From Chryseobacterium taeanense (lineage in GTDB: Bacteria > Bacteroidota > Bacteroidia > Flavobacteriales > Weeksellaceae): a stretch of 64,000 bases of DNA. The position numbers were made by a program, and so were the translations under genes. Below, in pieces: positions 26,504 to 36,400 of this stretch; the first letter of the stretch is position 1; each line of letters begins with the position of its first letter. The notes beneath the pieces are model-generated. The model had not been told where the DNA came from. It saw nothing but the letters and a program-made list of their open reading frames with translations, and ran no database searches. The DNA lies in assembly GCF_900099685.1 (NCBI RefSeq), contig NZ_FNDW01000010.1, forward strand, positions 96,733 through 160,732, in the 5' to 3' direction.

Positions 26504-27553
26504 ATGAAAACATCAGATTTTAATTTTGATCTTCCTGCAGAATTATTGGCAGAACATCCATCCGAACACAGAGACGAAGCGAGACTAATGGTTTTGGACA
26601 GAAAAACTGAAACCATCGAGCACAAACTGTTTAAAGATGTTGTTGATTATTTTGATGAAGGAGATCTTTTTATCTTCAACAATACCAAAGTTTTCCCGGC
26701 ACGTCTTTATGGAAATAAAGAAAAAACAGGCGCAAAAATCGAAGTTTTCCTATTGAGAGAACTTGATAAGGAAACCCGTGTTTGGGATGTATTGGTAGAC
26801 CCTGCAAGAAAAATCAGAATTGGAAATAAATTATTCTTTACTGAAGACGAATCTTTGGTTGCTGAGGTAATCGATAACACGACATCCAGAGGAAGAACAT
26901 TAAGATTCTTGTTCGATGGTTCGTATGAAGAATTCAGAGCAAAATTGAAAGAATTGGGAGAGACCCCGCTTCCTAAATATATCAAAAGAGATGTCGAACC
27001 TGAAGATGCTGAAAGATATCAGACCATCTACGCAAAAGTAGAAGGGGCTGTTGCTGCACCTACTGCAGGGCTTCACTTCTCCAGACACCTTATGAAGAGA
27101 CTTGAAATTAAAGGGATTGATTTTGCAGAAGTTACTCTTCACGTAGGTTTGGGTACATTCAATCCTATTGAAGTAGAAGATCTTTCTAAGCATAAAATGG
27201 AGTCTGAAGAAATTTTCATCGACGAGAAAAATGCTCAGATCATCAATAATGCTGTTGATTCGCACAGAAGAGTATGTGCTGTAGGAACAACAACAATGAG
27301 AACACTGGAAACTTCAGTTTCTTCAAACAAGAAAATTTCGGCTTTCCACGGATGGACCAACAAGTTCATTTACCCGCCTCATGATTTCGGAGTTGCCAAT
27401 TGTATGATTACCAATTTCCACACGCCAAAATCTACATTAATTATGATGATTGCAGCGTTTGCAGGGAGAGATTTTGTAATGCATGCTTATGAAGAAGCTG
27501 TAAAAGAGAAGTACAAATTCTACTCTTACGGTGATGCCATGTTAATTCTTTAA
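26504..27553 (+). CDS. queA: tRNA preQ1(34) S-adenosylmethionine ribosyltransferase-isomerase
   Basis: A 349-residue enzyme that transfers and isomerises the ribosyl part of SAM onto preQ1 at tRNA position 34, forming epoxyqueuosine. Family motifs are [20 protein letters not shown] at the N-terminus, [13 protein letters not shown], the strictly conserved [20 protein letters not shown], and [10 protein letters not shown] near 260. Length is normal. It has its own promoter and is followed after about 70 bp by rlmN. The pairing of two RNA-modification genes suggests joint expression. Confidence 0.97.
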   Translation: MKTSDFNFDLPAELLAEHPSEHRDEARLMVLDRKTETIEHKLFKDVVDYFDEGDLFIFNNTKVFPARLYGNKEKTGAKIEVFLLRELDKETRVWDVLVDPARKIRIGNKLFFTEDESLVAEVIDNTTSRGRTLRFLFDGSYEEFRAKLKELGETPLPKYIKRDVEPEDAERYQTIYAKVEGAVAAPTAGLHFSRHLMKRLEIKGIDFAEVTLHVGLGTFNPIEVEDLSKHKMESEEIFIDEKNAQIINNAVDSHRRVCAVGTTTMRTLETSVSSNKKISAFHGWTNKFIYPPHDFGVANCMITNFHTPKSTLIMMIAAFAGRDFVMHAYEEAVKEKYKFYSYGDAMLIL

Positions 27554-27555
27554 AA

Positions 27556-27624
27556 GATATCAGGTATAAGGTAGCAGGTCGCAGTTGGCACCTGTTACCT
27601 ATTATCTGCAACCTATTACCTACA
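27556..27624. repeat. Short inverted-repeat linker between queA and rlmN
   Basis: The 70-bp gap is made almost wholly of AGGTA, CAGGT, ACCTG and TTACCTA words arranged as opposing arms (left half rich in AGGTA, right half in TACCT), so the transcript can fold into a hairpin. It may be an attenuator or a repeat insertion. Confidence 0.5.
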
Positions 27625-28659
27625 ATGAAAGACATCAGAACTTTATCACTCGATCAGCTCAAAGACTATTTTGCTTCTTTGGGAGAAAAGCCTTTCCGTG
27701 CGAAACAGGTGTACGACTGGCTGTGGAGTAAAAATCTCCATTCGATTGATGAAATGACGAATCTTTCGAAAACTCTTCGTGAAAGAATAGCCGAAGAGTA
27801 CACAATTAATCCTGTTTCTGTAGATCAGCTCCAAAAGAGTACAGACGGAACGATTAAAAATGGTGTTAAACTGCACGACGGTCTACTGGTAGAATCAGTT
27901 TTAATTCCGACAGAAACCAGAACGACAGCTTGTGTTTCTTCGCAGGTTGGCTGTTCATTAAACTGTGAATTCTGCGCAACCGCAAGACTCAAGAGAATGA
28001 GAAACCTTGAAGTTGCCGAGATTGTGGATCAAGTTGCCCTAATCGACAGCCAGAGTAAAATGTATTTCAACAGACCGCTTTCGAATATTGTCTTTATGGG
28101 AATGGGAGAGCCGATGATGAATTACAAAAACGTCGTGGAAGCCATCAGGAAAATCACCCAGCCGGAAGGTTTGGGAATGTCTCCGAGAAGAATTACCGTT
28201 TCTACATCAGGAATTCCAAAGATGATTAAAATGTTGGCTGATGAGGAATTGAAAGTGAAACTGGCCTTGTCACTTCACTCTGCCATCGAAGTAAAGCGAA
28301 ATGAGATCATGCCTTTTTCCGATAAATTTCCTTTAACGGAAATTATGGAAGCGCTTCAATATTGGTATCAGAAAACTGGTTCTGTCATTACTTTTGAATA
28401 TTGTGTTTGGAAAGGAATAAATGATGGCGATGAAGATATCAAAGCTTTGATCAAATACTGTAAACAGGTTCCTTCTAAAGTTAATTTAATTCAATACAAT
28501 CCTATTGGTGACGGTAAATATGACCAATGCAATAAACAGGCAGAAGAAAATTATATTCGTCAGCTTGAAAATGCAGGTATTGTCTGCATGGTAAGAAAAA
28601 GCCGTGGTGGAGACATCGATGCAGCTTGCGGTCAGCTTGCTAATAAAACTTCGGATTAA
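27625..28659 (+). CDS. rlmN: Dual-specificity RNA methyltransferase RlmN
   Basis: A 344-residue radical-SAM enzyme that methylates C2 of A2503 in 23S rRNA (and A37 in some tRNAs). The cluster Cys triad is CSLNCEFC (C110, C114, C117). The resolving Cys is C103 in TTACVSSQ, and the methyl-carrying Cys is C335 in DAACGQLA, with the same 7-residue spacing from resolving to first cluster Cys as in E. coli. SNIVFMGMGEPMMNY and ITVSTSGIPKMI complete the SAM site. All key residues are present. Confidence 0.97.
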   Translation: MKDIRTLSLDQLKDYFASLGEKPFRAKQVYDWLWSKNLHSIDEMTNLSKTLRERIAEEYTINPVSVDQLQKSTDGTIKNGVKLHDGLLVESVLIPTETRTTACVSSQVGCSLNCEFCATARLKRMRNLEVAEIVDQVALIDSQSKMYFNRPLSNIVFMGMGEPMMNYKNVVEAIRKITQPEGLGMSPRRITVSTSGIPKMIKMLADEELKVKLALSLHSAIEVKRNEIMPFSDKFPLTEIMEALQYWYQKTGSVITFEYCVWKGINDGDEDIKALIKYCKQVPSKVNLIQYNPIGDGKYDQCNKQAEENYIRQLENAGIVCMVRKSRGGDIDAACGQLANKTSD

Positions 28660-28708
28660 AATTTCATTAAAAAAATCAAAAAAAATCCTTAACGTTTTCT
28701 TAAAATCC

Positions 28709-28716
28709 TAACTTTG
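28709..28716 (+). promoter_or_regulatory. -7 box for the fatty acid hydroxylase gene
   Basis: TAACTTTG fits TAnnTTTG and lies 11 bp before the first ATG at 28728. Confidence 0.5.
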
Positions 28717-28727
28717 CACAAAATCAG

Positions 28728-29672
28728 GTGACAATGATGGATTATTTTATGGGTAAAGACGGTCTTGAAAACGTTTATGCCTGGTCAATTCCGGTTCACG
28801 CTACAATTATTCTTGCAGAGATGATTTACAGTCATGTCGCAGAAGCTAAACTGTACAATGGCAAAGATGTGGCTACAAGTATCTATCTTGCTTTGCTCAA
28901 CTTCGGGCTAGATCTTGTGATGAAGGCTTTTGCTATGGGTGTCATGTTTTTCTTTTATGATCTCAGGCTTTTTTCATGGGAATTTACAGGATGGTACTGG
29001 CTGGTTTGCTTCATTGTTACAGATTTTGCCTATTATGTCCTTCATTATGTAGATCATCATTCCAGAGCATTCTGGGCGGTTCATATTACCCACCATAATT
29101 CTGAATATTTTAATCTGACGACAGGTTTCAGAAGTCCTGTTCTGCAGCCGCTTTACAGATATTTGTATTTTTCTCCGCTAGCTTTTTTGGGATTTAACCC
29201 ATGGCATATTATGGTTGTTTATGCGATCGGACAGGTCTATGGAACCTGGGTTCATACGCAGACCGTAAAAAGTATGGGAATTTTAGAATATATTTTGGTG
29301 ACACCTTCTCATCATCGGGTTCATCATGCATGCAATATCAAGTATCTGGACAGAAACATGGGAATGTGCCTGATTATCTGGGATAAAATGTTCGGGACAT
29401 TTGAAAAAGAAGATCCGAATGTACCCGTAAAATATGGAATTTATCCGAAAATGCCTGACAATAAACCTGATACCGTTCTTTTGTACGAATGGCGAAAAAT
29501 CTGGAAAGATATTAAACAACCAGGTTTAAAATTCTCAGACCGAATCAACTATATTTTTAATTCTCCCGGATGGCGGCATGACGGAACCGGAAAAACAGTG
29601 AGACAGTATCAAAAGGATTATTGGGCACGGAAGAATAGGAAAAACTCAGAAGCACATAAGAAAACAGCGTAA
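28728..29672 (+). CDS. Sterol desaturase / fatty acid hydroxylase family protein
   Basis: A 314-residue membrane di-iron enzyme. The histidine boxes are HYVDHHS (about 106), HITHHNSEY (about 121) and SHHRVHHACN (about 195), in the order expected for the family, with hydrophobic helices between them. It should hydroxylate or desaturate a lipid chain at the inner membrane using O2; the substrate is unknown. The tail after residue 270 is basic and cytoplasmic. A short ATG choice between residues 1, 3 and 4 is unresolved. It probably forms its own transcript. Confidence 0.9.
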   Translation: MTMMDYFMGKDGLENVYAWSIPVHATIILAEMIYSHVAEAKLYNGKDVATSIYLALLNFGLDLVMKAFAMGVMFFFYDLRLFSWEFTGWYWLVCFIVTDFAYYVLHYVDHHSRAFWAVHITHHNSEYFNLTTGFRSPVLQPLYRYLYFSPLAFLGFNPWHIMVVYAIGQVYGTWVHTQTVKSMGILEYILVTPSHHRVHHACNIKYLDRNMGMCLIIWDKMFGTFEKEDPNVPVKYGIYPKMPDNKPDTVLLYEWRKIWKDIKQPGLKFSDRINYIFNSPGWRHDGTGKTVRQYQKDYWARKNRKNSEAHKKTA

Positions 29673-29767
29673 GTTTTAATAACATTAATTGATTTTCAAC
29701 GCAATCTATATAATCAATTCAGGCGAATTTAGTCCGTCTTTTTATTGGCTTACGTATATCAATGCTT

Positions 29768-29935
29768 CAAACATTTGCTGATTGTTAACGCCTTTGCGAA
29801 CGAAAAATAAATGCAATCATTTAAAATAAAGCTTTGCGCCCGCTGCGTTAAAATACCTCAAAGCTAACCAAAGGGATGCAAACGAAAAATTCTCAAGCAA
29901 TTAAATAAACGTCCTTAGACGCTGCGTTAAAAAAA
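29768..29935. repeat. Dispersed element copy 2 plus a partial third
   Basis: CATTTGCTGATTGTTAACG...TTGCGAACGAAAAATA followed by GCTGCGTTAAAA (29768-29856) is a near-copy of the element at 24984. A shortened version (GCAAACGAAAAATT ... GCTGCGTTAAAA) follows at 29878-29935. The rest of the 29673-29999 gap shows nothing else. Confidence 0.6.
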
Positions 29936-29999
29936 TATTCTTTGTTATATAAACTTGAAATAACACAAAAATTAAGGTCATTTATAATATTTTTACGGA

Positions 30000-30878
30000 A
30001 TGAAAAAAATATTTCTGGCTTTAGCAATTACAATTTCTGCCCTTTCATTCTCTCAGAGAACGAATCTGTTAAAAATCAGAAAGTACAGAATAAGTTATCT
30101 GGATGAAAGAATTAAGGAAACGTCTGGTCTTAGTTTGATGAACGGAAAGCTTTACACATTCAATGACAGCGGAAATTCACCTGAACTTTTTGAATTGGAT
30201 AAAACAACAGGCACAATCGTAAATACAATAAAAATCAACAGTAAAAATAAAGACTGGGAAGCATTGGCAAATGATGGAAAGGACTTCTATATCGGCGATT
30301 TCGGCAATAATGGAGGAACGAGAAGAGATCTGGAAATTTATAAGATACCATTTAATGGAAATGTGCCTGAAAATGATTCGGTGAGCTTGATTTCTTTTGA
30401 ATATCCTGAGCAAAAAGACTTTGTTTCCAGAAATACTTTTACTGATTTTGATGCCGAAGCCATGATATATCTTAACGGAAAAATCCACCTTTTTACCAAG
30501 GAATGGAATTCAAAATCTACTACACATTATACTATTGATCCTGACTACCCGGATAAGCAGGAAGCTCAGAAAATAGAAGCTTTCAAAACAAATTTCGTGG
30601 TTACTGATGCTTCTTATTTTAACAAAAAACTATACCTCATCGGCTATACAAAGAAAACAGAAGTTTTTCTAAATATCTTTAATGAAAGCGCTCCCGGAAT
30701 ATTTTTCAGTGAGGATCCTAAAAGATATTATTTAGGAAGTGCTTTATCGATTGGTCAGATCGAAGGAATTGCCGTGGATGAAAGCGGAATTTATATTTCC
30801 GGTGAGAAATTTCATTCACCAATAGGTGGGTCAAAGCAGAGTCTGTATTTTATTCCAAATGAAAGGCTCAAAGATTAA
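30000..30878 (+). CDS. Secreted beta-propeller-like hypothetical protein
   Basis: A 292-residue exported protein (signal peptide 1-18, ALSFSQ). The repeated pattern of YTFNDSGNSPELFELDKTTG, WEALANDGKDFYIGDFGNNG and IEGIAVDESGIYISGEKF resembles SdiA-regulated/phytase-like propellers that bind metal at acidic loops. No catalytic assignment is possible. No lipobox and no T9SS tail, so a soluble periplasmic protein is likely. A dispersed repeat copy lies after its stop codon. Confidence 0.75.
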   Translation: MKKIFLALAITISALSFSQRTNLLKIRKYRISYLDERIKETSGLSLMNGKLYTFNDSGNSPELFELDKTTGTIVNTIKINSKNKDWEALANDGKDFYIGDFGNNGGTRRDLEIYKIPFNGNVPENDSVSLISFEYPEQKDFVSRNTFTDFDAEAMIYLNGKIHLFTKEWNSKSTTHYTIDPDYPDKQEAQKIEAFKTNFVVTDASYFNKKLYLIGYTKKTEVFLNIFNESAPGIFFSEDPKRYYLGSALSIGQIEGIAVDESGIYISGEKFHSPIGGSKQSLYFIPNERLKD

Positions 30879-30885
30879 TAATTTA

Positions 30886-30960
30886 AACATTTGCCGAGCA
30901 TCTTTGTGAACGTAAAATATTCAAATAATTATATAATTCTCTGTGACTTTGCGGTAAAAC
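30886..30960. repeat. Dispersed element copy 3
   Basis: CATTTGCCGAGCATCTTTGTGAACGTAAAATATTC ends and GCGGTAAAACT closes a 75-bp relative of the elements at 24984 and 29768, again directly after a stop codon. Confidence 0.55.
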
Positions 30961-31010
30961 TAAAAAAATGATATTCGTATTATATTACCTTAAAATTGAC
31001 TGAAAAAAAT

Positions 31011-31018
31011 TATCTTTG
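31011..31018 (+). promoter_or_regulatory. -7 box for the polyprenyl synthase gene
   Basis: TATCTTTG fits TAnnTTTG and lies about 35 bp before the GTG start at 31053. Confidence 0.5.
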
Positions 31019-31052
31019 TGGGAATTAATAATTTATCCATCATCCAAAGATT

Positions 31053-32030
31053 GTGGCGAACACTGTAGAAGAAATCAAGCGACCGATCAATGAGGAAATG
31101 AAACTTTTCGAGCAGAAGTTTTATGAATCCATGCAGAGTAAAGTACCTTTATTAGACAAGGTTACGCGTTTTATCGTTACTACAAAAGGAAAGCAGATGC
31201 GTCCCATGTTCGTTTTTCTTTGTGCAAAACTTATAGGTGAGGTCAATGAAAAAACCTATCGTGGCGCTTCCATGATCGAGCTCATTCATACAGCAACATT
31301 AGTTCATGACGATGTGGTGGATGAAAGTTTTAAACGACGCAACTTTTTTTCAATCAATGCTTTGTGGAAAAATAAAATTGCAGTTTTGGTAGGAGATTAT
31401 CTTTTGTCAAAGTCAGTTTTACTATCAACAGATCATAAAGATTATGATTTACTTGGAGTAATTTCCAGGACAATTCGTGAAATGTCTGAAGGCGAACTTT
31501 TACAGCTTGAAAAAGCCAGAAAACTGGATATCACGGAAGAGGTGTATTATGAAATTATCCGTCAGAAAACCGCTACCTTAATCGCTGCATGCTGCGAGAT
31601 TGGTGTTTTGTCGAACAATACTGATGCAGATTTGTCGAAGAAAATGATGGATTTCGGAACTTATACCGGAATGGCATTTCAGATCAAAGATGATCTTTTT
31701 GATTATTTAACTTCAAATGTGATCGGAAAACCGGTAGGAATTGATATCAAGGAGCAGAAGATGACACTGCCATTGATTTTTACCCTAAGGATGGCTGATG
31801 AAAAAGACAGAAAGTATTATTTCAATACCATCAAGCGCTATAATAATGATCAGAAAAGAGTAAAGGAACTTATCAGTTTTGTTAAAACTTCCGGAGGGCT
31901 GGATTATGCAATTTCTGTCATGAAAGATTTTCAGCAAAAAGCCAAAGATATTCTTAATGAATTTCCCGATTCTGAAGCCAGAAAATCTTTACATATTATG
32001 CTGGATTACGTAATTGAGCGAAAATTTTAA
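31053..32030 (+). CDS. Polyprenyl diphosphate synthase
   Basis: A 325-residue trans-prenyltransferase. The first Asp-rich motif is LVHDDVVDES and the second is FQIKDDLFDY, both complete. KGKQMRPMFVFLCAKL before the first motif fits the substrate-binding helix. It elongates farnesyl diphosphate, probably giving the menaquinone side chain in this phylum; the chain length is not predictable by eye. The GTG start at 31053 is used, as no ATG precedes the conserved start of the domain. Confidence 0.92.
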   Translation: MANTVEEIKRPINEEMKLFEQKFYESMQSKVPLLDKVTRFIVTTKGKQMRPMFVFLCAKLIGEVNEKTYRGASMIELIHTATLVHDDVVDESFKRRNFFSINALWKNKIAVLVGDYLLSKSVLLSTDHKDYDLLGVISRTIREMSEGELLQLEKARKLDITEEVYYEIIRQKTATLIAACCEIGVLSNNTDADLSKKMMDFGTYTGMAFQIKDDLFDYLTSNVIGKPVGIDIKEQKMTLPLIFTLRMADEKDRKYYFNTIKRYNNDQKRVKELISFVKTSGGLDYAISVMKDFQQKAKDILNEFPDSEARKSLHIMLDYVIERKF

Positions 32031-32031
32031 A

Positions 32032-32325
32032 TTAAATTATTCTTACCGTCACAATAATTACAGCTAAAACTATACAAAATAAAGCGATTAAAAATAAATA
32101 ATCCGCAATGGTTTCAAATCTGTGTCCGCGCATTTCGTGTTGAGATCTGATTGCCAGAAAAGAAAAAAAACAGCTGAATGCAAAGAAGAGACAGGCAACA
32201 CCTGCAAACTCGTCCAAATATGTGCTGTGACTGATCTTAGTGATCTTTAAAGAGGTAATAATAACCAGTGAAAATCCCAAAAGATTGCTGGAAGCATTCA
32301 GAATATGGGTGGACTTCTTTTCCAT
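32032..32325 (-). CDS. Small membrane protein
   Basis: From the ATG at 32325 it has 97 residues with three hydrophobic segments (LLGFSLVIITSLKI, FAGVACLFFAFSCFFSFLAI, YLFLIALFCIVLAVIIVTVR) and a polar loop SQHEMRGHRFET. No family is recognised. An upstream in-frame ATG at 32355 would add a basic peptide and is less likely. It is tail-to-tail with the polyprenyl synthase gene, with a 1-bp gap. Confidence 0.7.
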   Translation of the reverse strand: MEKKSTHILNASSNLLGFSLVIITSLKITKISHSTYLDEFAGVACLFFAFSCFFSFLAIRSQHEMRGHRFETIADYLFLIALFCIVLAVIIVTVRII

Positions 32326-32462
32326 CTTTACAATTTTTTTCCAATATAAATACAATTTTTTTTATTATCAAATTTTTAAAAAAGATTATTAAAAATTAAA
32401 ATTAATTTAAAAAGTGTATATTAGCAAAATACTTCAAGAATTATAAAATTTTTTATCGGGCT

Positions 32463-34895
32463 ATGCAGACAACCTATATTGAAACACAGCAAATTTCCTT
32501 TCAAGACTTTAAAAATCAAATACTTGGAGATTATAAGTTGGGTAGGGTTTCTCGCGAAATGTCATATCTGGGCAGAAGAGAAGTTCTTACGGGAAAAGCT
32601 AAATTTGGTATTTTTGGGGATGGTAAAGAGCTTCCTCAGCTTGCAATGGCGAAAGTTTTCAAAAATGGAGACTTCCGTTCGGGATATTACAGAGATCAGA
32701 CTTTTGCATTGGCTATTAATGCATTGACTGTTGAGAGTTTCTTTGCACAGTTGTATGCAGACACCAGTGTTGAAAGAGAACCGGCCTCTGCGGGAAGACA
32801 AATGAACGGGCACTTTGCAACAAGAAGTTTGAATGAAGACGGAAGCTGGAAAGATTTAACGGCCCAGAAAAATATTTCTTCAGATATTTCTCCGACTGCC
32901 GGCCAGATGCCAAGATTATTAGGATTGGCTCAGGCTTCTAAAATATATAAATCGGTAAAATTTGACGGTTCAGAAAAATTCTCAAAAGACGGTAACGAAA
33001 TCGCTTTCGGAACGATCGGTGATGCTTCTACTGCGGAAGGCCACTTCTGGGAAACGTTGAATGCCGCTTGTGCTCTTCAGGTTCCTATGATCGTTTCAAT
33101 CTGGGACGATGGTTATGGAATTTCAGTTCCTACAAAAAATCAGAGAGCCAAAGCGGATATCGCTGAAATGTTAAGCGGTTTCCAGAGAAAAGAAGGTGAA
33201 TTCCAGGGATGTGAAATTATTCAGGTAAAAGCATGGGATTATCCGTCATTATTGGATGCTTATGCCAGAGCAGAACAGTTTGCGAGAGTAGAAAGTGTTC
33301 CTGTGGTAGTTCATGTTGTTGAAGTGACACAGCCTCAGGGACATTCGACTTCAGGATCTCACGAAAGATATAAAAATGAAGAGCGTCTCGCCTGGGAATC
33401 TCAATTCGACGGCTTGGTTAAATTTAAAGAATGGATTTTAAATTATTCCATCGAAATTGACGGGCATGAAGAAGTTCTGGCAACTGCTGAAGAGCTAAAT
33501 GCAATTGATGAAGAGGCTAAAAGAACAGTAAAAGCCGGACAGAAAGCTGCCTGGGAAAACTATCAGAAGACAATTACAGATTTAGTTCATGCCGTTTTAC
33601 CTTTAGTTGAAAACCTTAAAGGTCAGAACACTGAAATTGAAAATTATATTACTCAGTTTAATAAATTGGTTTCCAAGGCGAAGAAAGATGTTTTTCATTT
33701 GGTGAGAAGATCTTTATTAGCAACAAGAGCAACAAATTCTGCAGAAAGAAACCAGCTGATGCAGAAATACAATGAGATTTTTGAGGTAGAAAAAGATAAT
33801 TATTCTTCTCATTTATATTCTCAGTCTCAGTGGAAAGCTGAAAATGTAAAAGAAATCAAACCAGTCTTTTCTGAAAATTCTGAAGATGTTGACGGTAGAG
33901 TAGTGGTGCGAAATAATTTCGATAAAATTTTTGAAAAATATCCTGAAACTTTAGTATTTGGAGAAGATGCCGGAAATATCGGTGACGTAAACCAGGGACT
34001 TGAGGGAATGCAGGAAAAATACGGTGAAGTTCGTGTTGCCGATACGGGAATCCGTGAAGCGACGATCTTAGGACAAGGTATTGGGATGGCGATGAGAGGT
34101 TTAAGACCAATCGCTGAAATTCAGTATTTAGATTATATTTTATATTGCTTACAGGGAATGAGCGATGATCTGGCAACGGTTCAATACAGAACAAAAGGAG
34201 GTCAGAAAGCGCCTGTAATCATCAGAACTAGAGGCCACCGATTAGAAGGTGTTTGGCATTCAGGTTCTCCGATGGCGGGGATTCTTAACCTTTCCAAAGG
34301 AATTTTGGTGTTGGTTCCGAGAAACCTTACAAAAGCTGCTGGATTCTACAATACGATGCTTCAGAGTGATGAGCCTGCCGTAATTGTTGAATGTTTAAAC
34401 GGATATCGATTAAAAGAAAAACAACCGGATAATTTAGGTGAGTTCACGGTTCCTGTAGGAAAAATCGAGGTAACAAAAGAGGGAAGTGATGTGACGTTGG
34501 TAACGTACGGATCGACCTGGAGAATTGTTATGGAAGCAGCGGAGGAATTGGGGAAATTAGGAATTTCTGCGGAAGTGATTGACGTTCAATCATTAATTCC
34601 TTTTGACTTAACCCATGAAATTGCTGAATCTGTGAAGAAAACCAACCGATTGGTAGTGATCGACGAAGATGTGGAAGGAGGAACTTCAGCGTTTATTTTA
34701 CAGCAGATTTTAGAAAAACAAAAAGCATTCAGATTCTTAGATTCTGATCCGTTGACGATTTCTGCCAACGATCACAGACCCGCATACGCCAGTGACGGAG
34801 ATTATTTCAGTAAGCCATCCGCAGACGATATGGTAGAGAAAATCTACGCACTATTTAATGAAACAAATCCTCAGAAATATCCTGCGATATTTTAA
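32463..34895 (+). CDS. Fused E1 alpha/beta 2-oxoacid dehydrogenase
   Basis: An 810-residue fusion of both E1 subunits, a form common in Bacteroidota and used for branched-chain 2-oxoacids. The alpha part (about 1-400) has the thiamine-diphosphate motif FGTIGDASTAEGHFWE...N and the YRDQTFALA start. The beta part from about 465 shows LVFGEDAGNIGDVNQGL, VADTGIREATILGQGIGMAM and SGSPMAGIL. It decarboxylates the oxoacid and loads the E2 lipoyl group. No E2 or E3 gene is adjacent, so those subunits are encoded elsewhere. A strong terminator follows. Confidence 0.93.
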   Translation: MQTTYIETQQISFQDFKNQILGDYKLGRVSREMSYLGRREVLTGKAKFGIFGDGKELPQLAMAKVFKNGDFRSGYYRDQTFALAINALTVESFFAQLYADTSVEREPASAGRQMNGHFATRSLNEDGSWKDLTAQKNISSDISPTAGQMPRLLGLAQASKIYKSVKFDGSEKFSKDGNEIAFGTIGDASTAEGHFWETLNAACALQVPMIVSIWDDGYGISVPTKNQRAKADIAEMLSGFQRKEGEFQGCEIIQVKAWDYPSLLDAYARAEQFARVESVPVVVHVVEVTQPQGHSTSGSHERYKNEERLAWESQFDGLVKFKEWILNYSIEIDGHEEVLATAEELNAIDEEAKRTVKAGQKAAWENYQKTITDLVHAVLPLVENLKGQNTEIENYITQFNKLVSKAKKDVFHLVRRSLLATRATNSAERNQLMQKYNEIFEVEKDNYSSHLYSQSQWKAENVKEIKPVFSENSEDVDGRVVVRNNFDKIFEKYPETLVFGEDAGNIGDVNQGLEGMQEKYGEVRVADTGIREATILGQGIGMAMRGLRPIAEIQYLDYILYCLQGMSDDLATVQYRTKGGQKAPVIIRTRGHRLEGVWHSGSPMAGILNLSKGILVLVPRNLTKAAGFYNTMLQSDEPAVIVECLNGYRLKEKQPDNLGEFTVPVGKIEVTKEGSDVTLVTYGSTWRIVMEAAEELGKLGISAEVIDVQSLIPFDLTHEIAESVKKTNRLVVIDEDVEGGTSAFILQQILEKQKAFRFLDSDPLTISANDHRPAYASDGDYFSKPSADDMVEKIYALFNETNPQKYPAIF

Positions 34896-34919
34896 CTGGA
34901 ACTTTTAGATAAATTTTGG

Positions 34920-34948
34920 AACCGCTTTCTTTGAGAGCGGTTTTTTTA
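34920..34948 (+). terminator. Strong intrinsic terminator after the E1 gene
   Basis: A 10-bp stem with one wobble (34920-34929 with 34933-34942, TTT loop) is followed by a T tract. Confidence 0.85.
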
Positions 34949-34977
34949 CTAAATTAGTTCTTGCAACAATTGGAGTT

Positions 34978-35835
34978 ATGAGATTAATATCAGTTATAGC
35001 TATTTTATTTACCCTGATTTTTTATAATAAACAAACCAGAGAATCTCAGATGATTTATACTGAAAATGAAATTTTAAAACAATTAGATTTAGCTTATAAG
35101 CAAGAACCCAGTGAATATTATCCTAAAGTTCGATCACAGGATATTAAATATAATTTTTTTCTCGATTTGGAACACGGATATTTCGAAACTGCCGGAAGTA
35201 GAATTCATTTATATGCAAATGAAAATCAATGGGCCATTGTTTTTGAAAAGAGTGGTTATCAAAATAGAGCAACAAGGGCTGAGATTGAACTTGACTATAT
35301 TGGTAATTGCATTAATTATCCCATAGACAGATTTCCTGATAGGGATTATATTTCAAATGTAAGTAATATTGTGCTAATTGACAGTGATGAGTATATGAGG
35401 ATTGAAAATAAAAATGGCACTACTAATGTAGAAAACTTTGAACTCATTGCAAATGATATCGAGGAGATAAAAGTTCGCGGTAAATTAATTCCATTTAACA
35501 ATAATTATAAAGATTATGAGAGAGTAGGAATAAATATAAGAGATTATGACAATCCAAAAAAATTAATTGGTTTTGGAGATCTAATAAGGTTTTATCATGA
35601 AACAAATCCTATTTTAGTTTCGGCATCAGAAGATGAAATCAAAAAATATATTCCTAAAGATCTTAAAAGATTAATGGTAATCGATGAATTTCATTACGAT
35701 CCAGATATTTTACCAAGTAAACAAGAAGTTTATAAGCTTATTTCTAAAATTTTGATAACAAAAGACACTTCTTATTGGAAACCAACTCAGCAATCTAATA
35801 ATAGTTGGAAAAAATGGGAATCTGGAAATTTATAA
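34978..35835 (+). CDS. Hypothetical protein, possibly DUF7003-like
   Basis: A 285-residue protein with a short hydrophobic N-terminus (LISVIAILFTLIFY), either a signal anchor or a weak signal peptide. The body resembles proteins with LDLEHGYFETAGSRIHLYAN and QWAIVFEKSGYQ, which I associate tentatively with DUF7003. No enzyme motif is seen. Codon use is more AT-rich than in its neighbours (long Ile/Asn/Lys stretches), consistent with acquired DNA. It follows the E1 terminator and is convergent with the HxlR gene across 2 bp, so it is probably its own unit. Confidence 0.7.
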   Translation: MRLISVIAILFTLIFYNKQTRESQMIYTENEILKQLDLAYKQEPSEYYPKVRSQDIKYNFFLDLEHGYFETAGSRIHLYANENQWAIVFEKSGYQNRATRAEIELDYIGNCINYPIDRFPDRDYISNVSNIVLIDSDEYMRIENKNGTTNVENFELIANDIEEIKVRGKLIPFNNNYKDYERVGINIRDYDNPKKLIGFGDLIRFYHETNPILVSASEDEIKKYIPKDLKRLMVIDEFHYDPDILPSKQEVYKLISKILITKDTSYWKPTQQSNNSWKKWESGNL

Positions 35836-35837
35836 AA

Positions 35838-36227
35838 TTAAACAACAGCCTTTTTGGTTTTCTTACTTTCTAAAAGAGTCTTACAAGCCTTCTCTTTTTC
35901 CGGATCATACACATGGTATTTCATTTCCCATTCTTCCAATTGGTACAAAATCGGAAGCAATGCCAAACCTTTCTCTGTTAGTGAATACTCAACCCTCGGC
36001 GGAATTTCTTTAAACTCTTCACGGATGATCAATCCATCGGCTTCCATTTCCCGAAGCTGATCGGTAAGAACTTTTCTGGAAATAATATTAATACGCACTG
36101 CAAGCTCACCGAAACGCAATTTCCGGTCTTTAATGACCAAAACAATAATCGGTTTCCATTTGCTTCCCAAAGCAGACATGGCTTTGCCAAGCGGACAGCT
36201 GTATTGCATTAATTCGTTCTTTTTCAT
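35838..36227 (-). CDS. HxlR-family winged-helix regulator
   Basis: A 129-residue regulator with the family pattern CPLGKAMSALGSKWKPIIVL, then RFGELAVRINIISRKVLTDQ, and PPRVEYSLTEKGLALLPIL. The single Cys in the first helix (YSCPLGKA) is in the position used for redox or electrophile sensing in HxlR/YodB proteins. It is divergent from an old-yellow-enzyme gene whose promoter region carries matching inverted repeats, so it is probably the repressor of that gene. Confidence 0.9.
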   Translation of the reverse strand: MKKNELMQYSCPLGKAMSALGSKWKPIIVLVIKDRKLRFGELAVRINIISRKVLTDQLREMEADGLIIREEFKEIPPRVEYSLTEKGLALLPILYQLEEWEMKYHVYDPEKEKACKTLLESKKTKKAVV

Positions 36228-36400
36228 TTATAATCTTTTTTTGAACGCAGAGCGCACAGAGATTTTTAATATTAATTGTTTTCAAGTTTCACAAAGCCGC
36301 TTCGCTTATAAGTGCGTACAGCAATTTGATAGTATAAACTCTTCTAAAATATCACCAACCTAAAGTTCTCTCAATCTCAGCCTTTACCTCAACCTTAAAA

